From assembly GCA_009701885.1 (NCBI GenBank), contig WLJH01000006.1, positions 1-64,000 on the forward strand: a DNA stretch of 64,000 bases. Direction: 5' to 3'. Below, piece by piece: positions 1 through 9,097 of the stretch (position 1 is the first letter of the stretch; each line of letters starts with the position of its first letter). Position numbers and translations under genes: made by a program. The DNA comes from Actinomycetota bacterium (GTDB lineage Bacteria; Actinomycetota; Actinomycetes; Propionibacteriales; Nocardioidaceae). The notes beneath the pieces are model-generated. The model did not search any database, was not told the origin of the DNA, and worked only from the letters and a program-made list of their open reading frames with translations.

Positions 1-63
1 CCCACCCGGGGGGGGCCCCGCCCCGTACCCCGGGCGGCCGCCCCCGTGCCGTCGTGCCGAGTC
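1..63. other. GC-rich region downstream of glyA
   Basis: No gene is visible here. The stretch holds nested GC-only inverted repeats, for example CCCGGGG at 5-11 pairing with CCCCGGG at 28-34, which could end glyA transcription on the minus strand. There is no U-tract, so this is weak. Confidence 0.35.
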
Positions 64-1506
64 TCAGGACAGCTCGAGGCCCGGGTAGAGCGGGTGCTTG
101 TCCAGCATCTCGGCCGAGGCGGCACGGACCTTGTCGGCCACGCCGTCACCGAGGACGTAGGAGGCCTTCGAGGGGCCACCGGCCTTGGTGGTGCCGGGCT
201 GGGTGTTCTCCAGGACGTGCACGATCAGGTCGGCGACGGTGTCGAACTCGTCGTGGCCGAAGCCGCGGGTGGTGAGCGCCGAGGTGCCGAGCCGCACCCC
301 GGAGGTGTACCAGGCGCCGTTGGGGTCCGAGGGCACCGAGTTGCGGTTGGTGACCACGCCGGCGTCGAGCAGGGCGGACTCCGCCTGGCGGCCCGTGAGG
401 CCGTAGGCGGAGACGTCGAGCAGGACCAGGTGGTTGTCGGTGCCGCCGGTGACCAGCTTCGCGCCGCGGGACAGGAAGCCCTGGGCCAGCGACTGGGCAT
501 TGTCGGCGACCTGCTGGGCGTAGGTGCGGAAGGACTCCTGGCGCGCCTCGGCGAAGGCCACGGCCTTGGCGGCCATGACGTGCGAGAGCGGACCGCCGAG
601 GACCATCGGGCAGCCGCGGTCGACCGAGGGGGCGTACTCCTCGGTGGCCAGCACCATGCCGCCGCGCGGGCCACGCAGGGACTTGTGGGTGGTGGTGGTG
701 ACGATGTGGGCGTGCGGCACCGGGTCCTCGTCGCCGGTGAAGACCTTGCCGGCCACCAGCCCGGCGAAGTGGGCCATGTCGACCATGAGGGTCGCGCCCA
801 CCTCGTCGGCGATCTCGCGCATCTTGGCGAAGTCCACCCGGCGGGGGTACGCCGAGTAGCCGGCGACCAGCACCAGCGGCTTGAACTCACGGGCCTTCGC
901 GGCCACGGCGTCGTAGTCGAGCAGCCCGGTCGCCGGGTCGGTGCCGTACTGCTGCTGGTGGAACATCTTGCCGGAGATGTTGGGACGGAAGCCGTGGGTG
1001 AGGTGGCCGCCGGCGTCCAGGCTCATGCCGAGCAGCCGCTGGTTGCCGAGCTCCTTGCGCAGGGCCTCCCAGTCCTCCTCGGTGAGCTCGTTGACGTTCT
1101 TCTTCTCGGCCCTCTCCAGCCAGGGACCCTCGACCCGGTGGGCCAGGATCGACCAGAACGCGACCAGGTTGGCGTCGATGCCGGAGTGCGGCTGCACGTA
1201 GGCGTACTCGGCACCGAAGAGCTCGCGGGCGTGCTCGGCGGCCAGCGACTCGACGGTGTCGACGTTCTGGCAGCCGGCGTAGAAGCGGTGACCGACGGTG
1301 CCCTCGGCGTACTTGTCGCTGAACCAGGTGCCCATGGTCATGAGCACCGCGGGCGAGGCGTAGTTCTCGCTGGCGATGAGCTTCAGCGACGAGCGCTGGT
1401 CGGCCAGCTCGGCGCGGGTCGCCTCGGCGATCCGGGGCTCCACCGAGGCGATGACCTCGAGGGCCTGGCTGTAGACGCTGCTGGTGAGGCGGGAGACGTC
1501 GTTCAT
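64..1506 (-). CDS. glyA: Serine hydroxymethyltransferase (long form)
   Basis: A cytosolic PLP enzyme that converts serine and tetrahydrofolate to glycine and 5,10-methylene-tetrahydrofolate, feeding thymidylate and purine synthesis. The 480-residue product has the N-terminal LKLIASENY motif and the PLP lysine motif [14 protein letters not shown] with Lys about 275. It is some 50 residues longer than the common 420-430 aa enzyme because of an insertion around residues 115-165, which includes [19 protein letters not shown]; this matches a known longer actinobacterial SHMT subtype. The start is ATG at 1506 because a TAGGCT hexamer lies exactly 7 nt upstream, as at many leaderless genes in this window; an upstream in-frame extension has no SHMT-like sequence. 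It stands alone, divergent from the sulfur operon. gcvT, folA and thyA elsewhere in the window use the same one-carbon pool. Confidence 0.95.
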   Translation of the reverse strand: MNDVSRLTSSVYSQALEVIASVEPRIAEATRAELADQRSSLKLIASENYASPAVLMTMGTWFSDKYAEGTVGHRFYAGCQNVDTVESLAAEHARELFGAEYAYVQPHSGIDANLVAFWSILAHRVEGPWLERAEKKNVNELTEEDWEALRKELGNQRLLGMSLDAGGHLTHGFRPNISGKMFHQQQYGTDPATGLLDYDAVAAKAREFKPLVLVAGYSAYPRRVDFAKMREIADEVGATLMVDMAHFAGLVAGKVFTGDEDPVPHAHIVTTTTHKSLRGPRGGMVLATEEYAPSVDRGCPMVLGGPLSHVMAAKAVAFAEARQESFRTYAQQVADNAQSLAQGFLSRGAKLVTGGTDNHLVLLDVSAYGLTGRQAESALLDAGVVTNRNSVPSDPNGAWYTSGVRLGTSALTTRGFGHDEFDTVADLIVHVLENTQPGTTKAGGPSKASYVLGDGVADKVRAASAEMLDKHPLYPGLELS

Positions 1507-1513
1507 GGCCCAC

Positions 1514-1519
1514 AGCCTA
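1514..1519 (-). promoter_or_regulatory. -10 hexamer of glyA (leaderless)
   Basis: On the minus strand this reads TAGGCT and ends 7 nt before the glyA ATG, so transcription would begin at or next to the start codon. It supports the chosen start. Confidence 0.55.
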
Positions 1520-1661
1520 CGGCCGGCAGGCACGCCGCACCGGGCTGGACCACCACGCGCCAGCGGTGTGACGTGCGCCGCACGGTGCACGGGTGTACGC
1601 GTGGACGGACAACGCTCGTCCCACATGTCGGGATAGGCGTCTCACATCACGAGATTCACTG

Positions 1662-1691
1662 TTGGTCGAGGGCCGTCCGCAGGCTGAGACT
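1662..1691 (+). promoter_or_regulatory. Promoter of the sulfur operon leader
   Basis: TTGGTC at 1662-1667 and GAGACT at 1686-1691 are separated by 18 nt. The second hexamer ends 7 nt before the leader peptide ATG at 1699, which would give a leaderless uORF at the very 5' end of the operon mRNA. Confidence 0.4.
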
Positions 1692-1698
1692 CCTTGAC

Positions 1699-1788
1699 AT
1701 GTCCCTCGCCGACACGCACGCCTGGCTCGTGGTACGCCGCCACGTGGACCTCGGGCGCACGCGCAGCGCGATCTGTCGTCCTCGCTGA
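1699..1788 (+). CDS. Cysteine-type leader peptide (uORF) of the sulfite reductase operon
   Basis: A 29-codon open frame that ends 58 nt before sirA. Its core RRHVDLGRTRSAIC matches the pattern RRH(V/I)DL..R..SA.C of short actinobacterial peptides annotated only as 'putative leader peptide', which precede sulfur-metabolism genes. The single Cys is codon 26 of 29. In mycobacteria, cysteine-containing uORFs upstream of sulfur genes act as cysteine attenuators; the same role is inferred here. Six-base inverted repeats overlap the last codons and the stop (1778-1792), so ribosome stalling at the Cys codon could change downstream folding. The peptide itself probably has no function in trans. The start at 1699 is supported by the -10-like GAGACT placed 7 nt upstream. 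Confidence 0.75.
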   Translation: MSLADTHAWLVVRRHVDLGRTRSAICRPR

Positions 1789-1821
1789 GGACCCCGCCCA
1801 TCCCCTCCCGGCCTCGGCCGG
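1778..1821 (+). promoter_or_regulatory. Candidate attenuation hairpins between leader peptide and sirA
   Basis: Two perfect inverted repeats lie in the leader. GTCCTC-GCT-GAGGAC at 1778-1792 spans the leader's last codons and stop, and CCGGCC-TC-GGCCGG at 1808-1821 lies 25 nt before the sirA start. No U-tract follows, so control of ribosome loading on sirA, or Rho-type control, is more likely than intrinsic termination. Confidence 0.45.
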
Positions 1822-1846
1822 ACCCAGCGAAGGACACCCCGACACC

Positions 1847-3571
1847 ATGCCCGACCTGCGCTTCCACGGCACCCGCCCCCAGCACACCGAGATCCCCCGC
1901 CCCAAGCGTGGCGAGGGCCAGTGGGCCCTGGGCTTCAACGAGCCGCTGAACAAGAACGAGCAGGCCAAGAAGGACGACGACGCGCTCAACGTGCGCGAGC
2001 GGATCCTGCACATCTACTCCAAGCGCGGCTTCGACTCCATCGACCCCGCCGACCTGCGCGGCCGGTTCCGCTGGATGGGTCTCTACACCCAGCGCAAGCC
2101 CGGCATCGACGGCGGTCGCACCGGTGCGATGGAGGAGGAGGAGCTGGACGACCGCTACTTCATGCTGCGGGTCCGCTCCGACGGTGCGCTGCTGGATGCC
2201 GCCGCCGTGCGCGCGCTGGGTGAGATCGGGCGCGACTTCGCGCAGGACACCGCCGACGTCACCGACCGGCAGAACATCCAGTACCACTGGATCCGGATCG
2301 AGGACGTCCCGGCGATCTGGGACCGGCTCGACGCCGCCGGGCTCTCCTCGATCGAGGCCTGCGGCGACTCCCCGCGCCCCTTCCTCGGCTCGCCCGTGGC
2401 CGGGGTGGCCGCCGACGAGATCATCGACGGCTCCAGCGCCTTGGAGGAGATCAAGCGCCGCTACATCGGCGCCAAGGAGTTCTCCAACCTCCCCCGCAAG
2501 TTCAAGACCGCGCTGACCGGCCACCCCACGCAGGACGTCTCGCCGGAGACCAACGACGTCTCCTTCGTCGGCACCGTCCACCCCGAGCACGGCCCCGGCT
2601 TCGACCTCTGGGTCGGCGGTGGGCTGTCCACCAACCCGATGCTCGCGGCCAAGATGGGTGTCTGGATCCCGCTGGAGCAGGTGCCCGACGTGTGGGCCGG
2701 CGTCGCGTCGATCTTCCGCGACTACGGCTACCGCCGGCTGCGTTCGCGCGCCCGGCTGAAGTTCCTCGTCGCCGACTGGGGCGTGGAGAAGTTCCGCGAG
2801 GTGCTGGAGAAGGAGTACCTCGGCGCTCCTCTGGCCTCCAACCCCTCCCCCGAGCCCCCGACCGACTTCCGCGACCACGTCGGCGTGCACGACCAGAAGG
2901 ACGGCAAGAAGTACGTCGGGGTCGCCCCGGTCGTGGGCCGGGTCTCCGGCTCGCTGCTCATCGACCTCGCCGACGTCATCGAGGAGTTCGACCTCGCCGG
3001 TGCCCGGCTGACGGCGTACCAGAAGATCGTGCTCCTCGGCGCCGACCCCGCGCGCGTCGACGCCCTGCTCGACCGCCTCGACGGCATCGGGCTCACCGCA
3101 CGTCCCTCGCAGTGGCGCCGCAACACCATGGCCTGCACCGGCATCGAGTACTGCAAGCTCGCGATCGTCGACACCAAGAACCGCGCCCGCGACCTGGTCG
3201 CCGAGCTCGAGCGCCGCTTCCCCGACCTCGACGTCCCGATCTCGGTCAACGTCAACGGCTGCCCCAACGCCTGCGCCCGCACCCAGGTCGCCGACATCGG
3301 CCTCAAGGGCCAGCTCGTCATGCACGAGGGCCAGCAGGTCGGCGGGTTCCAGGTGCACCTCGGTGGCGCCACCGGGCTCCAGGCCAACTTCGGCCGCAAG
3401 CTGCGCGCCCACAAGGTGACCAGCGAGGGCCTGGACGACTACGTCACCGCCGTCGTGACCAACTTCCTGGCCGACCGCACCGAGGGCGAGAGCTTCGTCG
3501 ACTGGGTGCACCGGGCCGAGGAGGAGCTGCTGCGCGGCGACAAGGTCCTCTCCGGCGCCGGGGGGTCCTGA
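1847..3571 (+). CDS. sirA: Ferredoxin-type assimilatory sulfite reductase
   Basis: Reduces sulfite to sulfide with six electrons from ferredoxin, using siroheme coupled to a [4Fe-4S] cluster. The 574-residue protein carries the four cluster/siroheme cysteines at about C430, C436 (CTGIEYC), C472 and C476 (GCPNAC). Tyr80 (MGLYTQRKPG) and Cys172 (IEACGDSPRPF) are 92 residues apart, exactly the spacing of the Tyr69-Cys161 covalent pair of the Mycobacterium tuberculosis enzyme; that pair marks sulfite rather than nitrite reductases in this family. ATG at 1847 follows GAAGGA with a rather long spacer of about 13 nt. The gene overlaps the next by 1 nt (TGATG). Homologues are often misnamed nitrite reductase; cysH and cbiX next to it favour sulfite. 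Expression is probably controlled through the leader peptide. Confidence 0.93.
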   Translation: MPDLRFHGTRPQHTEIPRPKRGEGQWALGFNEPLNKNEQAKKDDDALNVRERILHIYSKRGFDSIDPADLRGRFRWMGLYTQRKPGIDGGRTGAMEEEELDDRYFMLRVRSDGALLDAAAVRALGEIGRDFAQDTADVTDRQNIQYHWIRIEDVPAIWDRLDAAGLSSIEACGDSPRPFLGSPVAGVAADEIIDGSSALEEIKRRYIGAKEFSNLPRKFKTALTGHPTQDVSPETNDVSFVGTVHPEHGPGFDLWVGGGLSTNPMLAAKMGVWIPLEQVPDVWAGVASIFRDYGYRRLRSRARLKFLVADWGVEKFREVLEKEYLGAPLASNPSPEPPTDFRDHVGVHDQKDGKKYVGVAPVVGRVSGSLLIDLADVIEEFDLAGARLTAYQKIVLLGADPARVDALLDRLDGIGLTARPSQWRRNTMACTGIEYCKLAIVDTKNRARDLVAELERRFPDLDVPISVNVNGCPNACARTQVADIGLKGQLVMHEGQQVGGFQVHLGGATGLQANFGRKLRAHKVTSEGLDDYVTAVVTNFLADRTEGESFVDWVHRAEEELLRGDKVLSGAGGS

Positions 3572-3741
3572 TGTCCGAGCGCGCCGTCCCCTTCCACTGC
3601 CCCTACTGCGGCGACGAGGACCTGCGTCCGCACGCCGCGGAGCACGGCACGTGGGAATGCCACTCGTGCCGGCGCGCCTTCTCCCTCCGGCTGATCGGGC
3701 ACCTCGCCCCTCCGCCGTCCGCACCGGGAGGAACCTCATGA
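3571..3741 (+). CDS. Small zinc-ribbon protein of the sulfur operon
   Basis: A 56-residue protein with two cysteine pairs, CPYC near residue 10 and CHSC near residue 31, spaced like a rubredoxin-type zinc ribbon. Its start codon overlaps the sirA stop and its stop overlaps the cysH start (ATGA), so it is translated as part of the operon and should be made stoichiometrically with them. A small protein of this kind sits between sulfite reductase and APS reductase genes in other actinobacteria, but I know of no assigned function. A role in electron transfer, metal delivery or assembly of the reductases is only a guess. It is too short and too well placed between two overlaps to be an accident. 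Confidence 0.8.
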   Translation: MSERAVPFHCPYCGDEDLRPHAAEHGTWECHSCRRAFSLRLIGHLAPPPSAPGGTS

Positions 3742-4484
3742 CATCTGCCACCACCCGCGCCGCACGTGCCCAGCGCGGCATCGAGACCGAGGGGCGCTCC
3801 CCCGAGGAGCTGCGCGAGCTGGTGTCCCACTGGGGCGCCGAGCTCGAGCTGGCGCCCGCCGAGGACATCATCGAGTGGGCCGCGGCCACCTTCGGCGAGC
3901 GCTTCTGCATCACCTCCTCCATGGGGGACGCGGTGCTGGCCCACCTGGCAGCGAAGGTCGTGCCGGGCGTCGACGTGGTCTTCCTCGACACCGGCTACCA
4001 CTTCGTGGAGACCCTCGGCACCCGCGACGCCGTCGAGGCCACGATGGACGTCAACCTGATCACGATCACCCCGCGGCAGAGCGTGGCCGAGCAGGACGCG
4101 ACCGAGGGCAAGGACCTCTTCCGCACCGACCCCGACCGCTGCTGCTTCCTGCGCAAGGTGCAGCCGCTCCAGGAGTCGTTGGCCGGCTACGACGCCTGGG
4201 CCACCGGCCTGCGGCGCGCCGAGACCCACCACCGGATCATCGCGCCGGTGATCGGGTGGGACGCCAAGAAGCAGAAGGTCAAGGTCTCCCCCATCGCCCG
4301 CTGGTCCGACGAGCAGGTCGACCGCTACGTCGCCGAGAACGGCGTGCTGGTGAACCCGCTGGTCTACGACGGCTACCCCTCCATCGGCTGCTTCCCCTGC
4401 ACCCGTCGGGTCGCGCCGGGCGAGGACGCCCGCAGCGGCCGCTGGGCCGGCACCGGCAAGACCGAGTGCGGGATCCACGCCTGA
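3738..4484 (+). CDS. cysH: Adenosine 5'-phosphosulfate reductase
   Basis: Reduces APS to sulfite and AMP with thioredoxin, the step before sulfite reductase. The 248-residue product has the assimilatory APS reductase signature: C135-C136 (DRCCFLRK) and C218-x2-C221 (GCFPC) for the [4Fe-4S] cluster, and C244 in the C-terminal catalytic motif ECGIH. These cysteine pairs mark APS rather than PAPS specificity. A strong ribosome site, GGGAGGA at 3726-3732, lies inside the preceding small gene 5 nt before ATG. In many actinobacteria cysD, cysN and cysC follow; here they do not, so sulfate activation must be encoded elsewhere. Confidence 0.95.
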   Translation: MTSATTRAARAQRGIETEGRSPEELRELVSHWGAELELAPAEDIIEWAAATFGERFCITSSMGDAVLAHLAAKVVPGVDVVFLDTGYHFVETLGTRDAVEATMDVNLITITPRQSVAEQDATEGKDLFRTDPDRCCFLRKVQPLQESLAGYDAWATGLRRAETHHRIIAPVIGWDAKKQKVKVSPIARWSDEQVDRYVAENGVLVNPLVYDGYPSIGCFPCTRRVAPGEDARSGRWAGTGKTECGIHA

Positions 4485-4603
4485 CCCGACCCCGGACCAC
4501 CTCTCCCCACCGACCACCAGCAACAACGAGCACCACCCGTCGACAGCGCCGTCGCACCGCAGGACACCGATCAACAGCAGCTCCCCACAGAAGGAGGAAC
4601 CCG

Positions 4604-5347
4604 ATGGCAGCCCCCGCCCTCGTGGCCCTCGCCCACGGCAGCCGTGACCCCCGCGCAGCCGCCACGATCAAGGCCCTCGTCGACGAGGTCCGCGCCGTGC
4701 GACCCGACCTCAAGGTGGAGGCGGCCTTCCTCGAGAAGTCGCGCCCCGGCCTGCAGACGGTCGTGGACCGCCTGGTGCGGTCCGGTCACGACGAGATCGT
4801 CGTGGTCCCCCTCCTGCTGACCCACGCCCAGCACGCCTCGGTCGACGTGCCCGCCGCCCTGGCCGAGGCCACCGAGCGCCACCCCGGCCTCCAGATCCAC
4901 GCCACCGACATCCTCGGTCTGGAGGCCTGCTTCCTCCAGGTCCTCGACGTCCGCATGCGCGAGGCCCTCACCAAGGCCCGGGTCCGTGAGCTCGACGCGC
5001 TGGTCCTGGCCGCCTCCGGGTCCAGCGACCCGCTCGCCAACCAGGCCGTGGCCCGGCTGGCGCGGCTGTGGGGCTCACACCACAAGCTCCCCGTGACCGC
5101 GGCCTTCGCCGCGGCCGCCCCGCCGGCCACCGGCGAGGCCGTGCGCGCCTTCCGCGCCGAGGGACGCCGCCACATCGCGGTCGCCTCGCTCTTCCTCGCG
5201 CCCGGTGCCACGCCGGACCGGGCCGCCGAGCTGGCCCTCGAGGCAGGCGCCATCGCGGTGTCCGAGCCCCTGGGCGCGCACCCCGAGGTCGCGCGGGTCG
5301 TGCTGGCGCGCTACGCCGTCGGCGCCGTCGAGCTCGTCCCGGTCTGA
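4604..5347 (+). CDS. cbiX: Sirohydrochlorin ferrochelatase (CbiX/SirB family)
   Basis: Inserts iron into sirohydrochlorin to make siroheme, the cofactor of the sulfite reductase encoded upstream. The 247-residue protein has two CbiX-like halves; the first contains LAHGSRDPR with the predicted metal-binding His10 and the PLLLTHAQHASVDVP segment. AAGGAGG at 4591-4597 is a near-ideal ribosome site 6 nt before the ATG. The 119-nt spacer after cysH (4485-4603) shows no hairpin or promoter I would defend, so it is probably co-transcribed. A cobalt chelatase role is possible from the family but less likely given the neighbours. Its stop lies 1 nt from the stop of the convergent DUF3037 gene. Confidence 0.88.
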   Translation: MAAPALVALAHGSRDPRAAATIKALVDEVRAVRPDLKVEAAFLEKSRPGLQTVVDRLVRSGHDEIVVVPLLLTHAQHASVDVPAALAEATERHPGLQIHATDILGLEACFLQVLDVRMREALTKARVRELDALVLAASGSSDPLANQAVARLARLWGSHHKLPVTAAFAAAAPPATGEAVRAFRAEGRRHIAVASLFLAPGATPDRAAELALEAGAIAVSEPLGAHPEVARVVLARYAVGAVELVPV

Positions 5348-5348
5348 C

Positions 5349-5732
5349 TCAGCGCACGAGGCGGTCGAGCAGCCGCTGCAGCTCCGCCCCCGGGTCGGTG
5401 GTCATCCCGCCGTGCACGGGGCCGGGCTGCAGCACGGTGCTGCGTGGCGCCTTGAGGAAGCCGAAGCGGGTGCCGAGCGGCTGCGCGGCCGCTGCTCCCC
5501 CGCGCTCGTCCCCGGCACACACGCCGTCCACGAACGCCAGCCCCTCGCAGAGCCGGCTCACGTCGAGGTCGGGGAACACGTGCTGCACGCGGTCGGTGTC
5601 GACGTGCCACGCCGCCTCGAGCAGGTCACGGGCCTGGCAGTAGAGCACCACGCCGACGTTGAGGAACTCCTCGCGCTCCACGCGCGGCACGCAGCGCAGC
5701 ACGACGTACTGGTAGGGCAGCAGCTCGTTCAC
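5349..5732 (-). CDS. DUF3037 family protein
   Basis: A 127-residue cytosolic protein that begins NELLPYQYVVLRCVPRVERE, the usual opening of DUF3037 proteins, which are of unknown function. GTG at 5732 is chosen because it overlaps the stop of the HipA-like kinase gene by 4 nt (GTGA) and because homology begins there; a longer frame upstream would run into the kinase gene. DUF3037 genes are typically paired with HipA-like kinase genes, so the two probably work together. It is the last gene of a chain starting at recA. Confidence 0.8.
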   Translation of the reverse strand: MNELLPYQYVVLRCVPRVEREEFLNVGVVLYCQARDLLEAAWHVDTDRVQHVFPDLDVSRLCEGLAFVDGVCAGDERGGAAAAQPLGTRFGFLKAPRSTVLQPGPVHGGMTTDPGAELQRLLDRLVR

Positions 5733-6529
5733 CGCCGACCTCCCGCCGTGCCGGACCCCGGCAGCCAGGCGCGCGAGCCGAGGCGCGCGGTGAGGAAGGC
5801 GACGTACGCCGCGCGCAGCTCCTCCGGGGACTCCGCGCCCGGCACCGGCTCGAGCCACGCGTCGGGCACCAGCGCTAGCACCTCGGCCAACACCTCAGGG
5901 CCCAGGAGCGCGCGCAGCTGCTCGTCGAGGCCCTCGAGGTCGCCGACACCGTCGCGCAGGACGTGGTCGGAGCCGTCCCAGGGCTGGTCGGCGAAGCGCT
6001 GCGGGGCGCCGTCGCGCTCCAGAGAGCCGCCCGGCCAGCCGTGGTGGAAGTAGAGCGAGGCGCCGTGGTCGATGACCCACAGGTCGCCGTGCCACACCAG
6101 CAGGTTGGGGTTGCGCCAGGACCGGTCGACGTTGGCGCAGAAGGCGTCGAGCCACAGCACCCGCGCCGCCTCCTCCGGCACGGCCGTGCGCTGCTCGTCG
6201 GTCCACCCAAAGGCCCCGGGCAGGAAGTCGATGCCCAGGTTGTCCCCCGCGCTGGCGTTGAGCAGGTCCTGGACCTCCTCGTCGGCCTCGTAGCGGGCGA
6301 TGGCCGGGTCCAGGTCTAGCACCACCAGGCGCGGGGTGCGCAGCCCGATGCGGCGGGCGATCTCGCCGACCACGACCTCGGCCACCAGCACGCGCAGGCC
6401 CTGCCCCGCGCCGCGGAACTTGCAGACGTAGGTGCCGAGGTCCTCGCCCTCGACCACCCCGGGCAGCGAGCCGCCCTCGCGCAGCGGCGTGACGAAGCGG
6501 GTGACGCGGACCCGCTCCAGCTCGCTCAC
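5729..6529 (-). CDS. HipA-like kinase domain protein
   Basis: A 266-residue protein resembling the HipA-like protein kinase fold without the N-terminal HipA subdomain. Visible kinase features are Lys37 (TYVCKF) as candidate ATP lysine, D135 with N140/N142 (ANVDRSWRNPNLL) as catalytic loop, and D154 (WVIDHGA) as metal-binding DFG-like residue. It has no adjacent HipB antitoxin; instead it is coupled by GTGA overlaps to PPK2 upstream and DUF3037 downstream. The target is unknown: HipA itself phosphorylates glutamyl-tRNA synthetase, but nothing here shows that substrate. GTG at 6529 overlaps the ppk2 stop. Placement downstream of recA suggests co-expression after DNA damage. Confidence 0.8.
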   Translation of the reverse strand: MSELERVRVTRFVTPLREGGSLPGVVEGEDLGTYVCKFRGAGQGLRVLVAEVVVGEIARRIGLRTPRLVVLDLDPAIARYEADEEVQDLLNASAGDNLGIDFLPGAFGWTDEQRTAVPEEAARVLWLDAFCANVDRSWRNPNLLVWHGDLWVIDHGASLYFHHGWPGGSLERDGAPQRFADQPWDGSDHVLRDGVGDLEGLDEQLRALLGPEVLAEVLALVPDAWLEPVPGAESPEELRAAYVAFLTARLGSRAWLPGSGTAGGRR

Positions 6530-7377
6530 GCGATCGGGTCCTCGGTCTCGAGCCGGCGCCGTTGCTCGGCCACGTCGAAGTCCGCGACCGGCCACCGGGG
6601 GTCGAGGTCGAGCAGCGCCTCGTGCAGCAGCCGCGCGACGGCGAGGTTGCGGTACCACTTGCGGTCGGCCGGCACCACGTGCCAGGGAGCGACCTCAGTG
6701 CTGGTGCGCTCGAGGGCGATCTCGTAGGCGCGGCGGTACTCGCTCCAGCGCTGCCGCTCGTCGATGTCGCCGGGGTTGAACTTCCAGTGCTTGTCGGGAC
6801 GGTCGAGGCGCTCGAGCAGGCGCTCCTTCTGGGTCTGCGGGCCGACGTGCAGCATCACCTTCACCAGGCGGGTCCCGGCCGCGGCGACCTCGGCCTCGAA
6901 GGCGTTGATCTGGTCGTAGCGCGCCTCTACCACCTCGGGCTCGGCCAGCCCACGCACGCGGGCGATGAGGACGTCCTCGTAGTGCGAGCGGTCGAAGACG
7001 CCGATCCTCCCCGGCGCCGGCAGCGCCCGGCGGATGCGCCAGAGGAAGTCGTGGGCCCGCTCCTCCTCGGTCGGGGCCTTGAAGGCGGTGATGTGCACGC
7101 CCTGGGGGTCCACCAGGCCGATGGTCTGGCGGATGACGCCACCCTTGCCGGAGGTGTCCATGCCCTGGAGCACGAGCAGCACCGCCCGGGTGCCGCCGCT
7201 GCGGGACTCGGCGAAGAGCCGCTCCTGCAGGTCGGCCAGGTCCGCGCCGAGGCGCGCGAGCTCGGCTTGGGCCTGCTCCTTGTCCCCGTCGTGACCCGGG
7301 GTGGCATCGGTGGGGACCGCGGTCAGGTCGACCGGGCCGGGAGCGAGTCGCAGCTGGGGTCCGAGGGCGTCGGTCAC
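6526..7377 (-). CDS. ppk2: Polyphosphate kinase 2 family protein
   Basis: Transfers phosphate between polyphosphate and nucleotides. The 283-residue single-domain protein has a Walker A loop GMDTSGKGG (residues 72-80), a Walker B/DR motif GVFDRSHYEDVL (126-137) and the lid-like RWSEYRRAYE, all typical of PPK2. Single-domain PPK2 enzymes act on AMP, ADP or GDP; the sequence alone does not tell me the subclass. GTG at 7377 overlaps the recX stop by 4 nt and there is a GTGA overlap with the kinase gene downstream. A polyphosphate-dependent nucleotide kinase in the recA unit could help refill nucleotide pools during repair, which is inference. Confidence 0.9.
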   Translation of the reverse strand: MTDALGPQLRLAPGPVDLTAVPTDATPGHDGDKEQAQAELARLGADLADLQERLFAESRSGGTRAVLLVLQGMDTSGKGGVIRQTIGLVDPQGVHITAFKAPTEEERAHDFLWRIRRALPAPGRIGVFDRSHYEDVLIARVRGLAEPEVVEARYDQINAFEAEVAAAGTRLVKVMLHVGPQTQKERLLERLDRPDKHWKFNPGDIDERQRWSEYRRAYEIALERTSTEVAPWHVVPADRKWYRNLAVARLLHEALLDLDPRWPVADFDVAEQRRRLETEDPIA

Positions 7378-8009
7378 GACCCCGAGTCTGGCAGGTCCTC
7401 GCGGCCGGCCTGCGCGAGCTCGTCGCGGACCACGGCGAAGGCCATGGCGGAGCCGTAGCCCTTGCGCGCCAGCATCCCGACCAGGCGCCGGGTCGCCGTG
7501 ACGTCGTCGACCCGGCTCAGCGTGCGCAGCTTCTTGCGCACGAGCGCCCGCGCGGCCTCCTCCTCGGTCTCGGGGTCCAGCTCGTCGAGGGCCCCGCGGG
7601 CCACCTCGTCGTCGACGCCCTTGCGCCGCAGCTCCTGCGCCAGGGCCCGACGGGCCAGGCCCTTGGCCGACTGGCGCCCCGAGACCCAGGCGCGGGCGAA
7701 GGCCTCGTCGTCGACCAGCCCGACCTCCTCGAACCGGTCCAGCAGCCGCTGGGCGAGGTCCTCGGGGACCTCCTTGGAGCGCAGCTTGTCGCTGAGCTCC
7801 TTGCGGCTGCGGGCCCGGCCCGTGAGCTGGTCGAGCAGGATCGTGCGCGCGACCGACTCGGGGTCGGCGTCCGGGCCGGCCGCCACCGGGTCCTCCGGTG
7901 GCGGCCCGGCACGGTCGTCGGTCCGAGGTGCTGCCCGTCGGGTCCAGACGTCGACGCCCAGCCTGACGTCGCCGGCCCAGTCAGGGGCGGGACGGGTCTC
8001 GGGGTCCAT
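7374..8009 (-). CDS. recX: Recombination regulatory protein RecX
   Basis: Binds RecA filaments and modulates strand exchange. The 211-residue protein has the repeated three-helix pattern of RecX (SRKELSDKLRSKEVPEDLAQRL, QSAKGLARRALAQELRRKG and a C-terminal repeat ending in GYGSAMAFAVVRDEL). An N-terminal extension of about 50 Pro/Arg/Asp-rich residues is usual in actinobacteria. It starts 2 nt after the recA stop and overlaps ppk2 by GTGA, so it is co-transcribed with recA. Confidence 0.93.
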   Translation of the reverse strand: MDPETRPAPDWAGDVRLGVDVWTRRAAPRTDDRAGPPPEDPVAAGPDADPESVARTILLDQLTGRARSRKELSDKLRSKEVPEDLAQRLLDRFEEVGLVDDEAFARAWVSGRQSAKGLARRALAQELRRKGVDDEVARGALDELDPETEEEAARALVRKKLRTLSRVDDVTATRRLVGMLARKGYGSAMAFAVVRDELAQAGREDLPDSGS

Positions 8010-8011
8010 CC

Positions 8012-9055
<1,044 letters not shown>

Positions 9056-9097
9056 GGTGTTCTTCCTCGTCTCTCGTCGTGGGCCAGGCACATCGAC

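Noticed and set aside
1507-1698. Possible riboswitch (ZTP, tetrahydrofolate or glycine type) upstream of glyA
   Set aside because: A -10 hexamer lies 7 nt before the glyA start, leaving no 5' leader, and the conserved cores of those riboswitch classes were not seen.
1847-3571. Assimilatory nitrite reductase
   Set aside because: The neighbours are APS reductase and a siroheme chelatase, and the Tyr-Cys pair typical of the sulfite-reducing enzyme is present.
5729-6529. HipBA toxin-antitoxin module
   Set aside because: The kinase lacks the N-terminal HipA subdomain and no HipB-like repressor gene is adjacent. The DUF3037 partner indicates a different pair.
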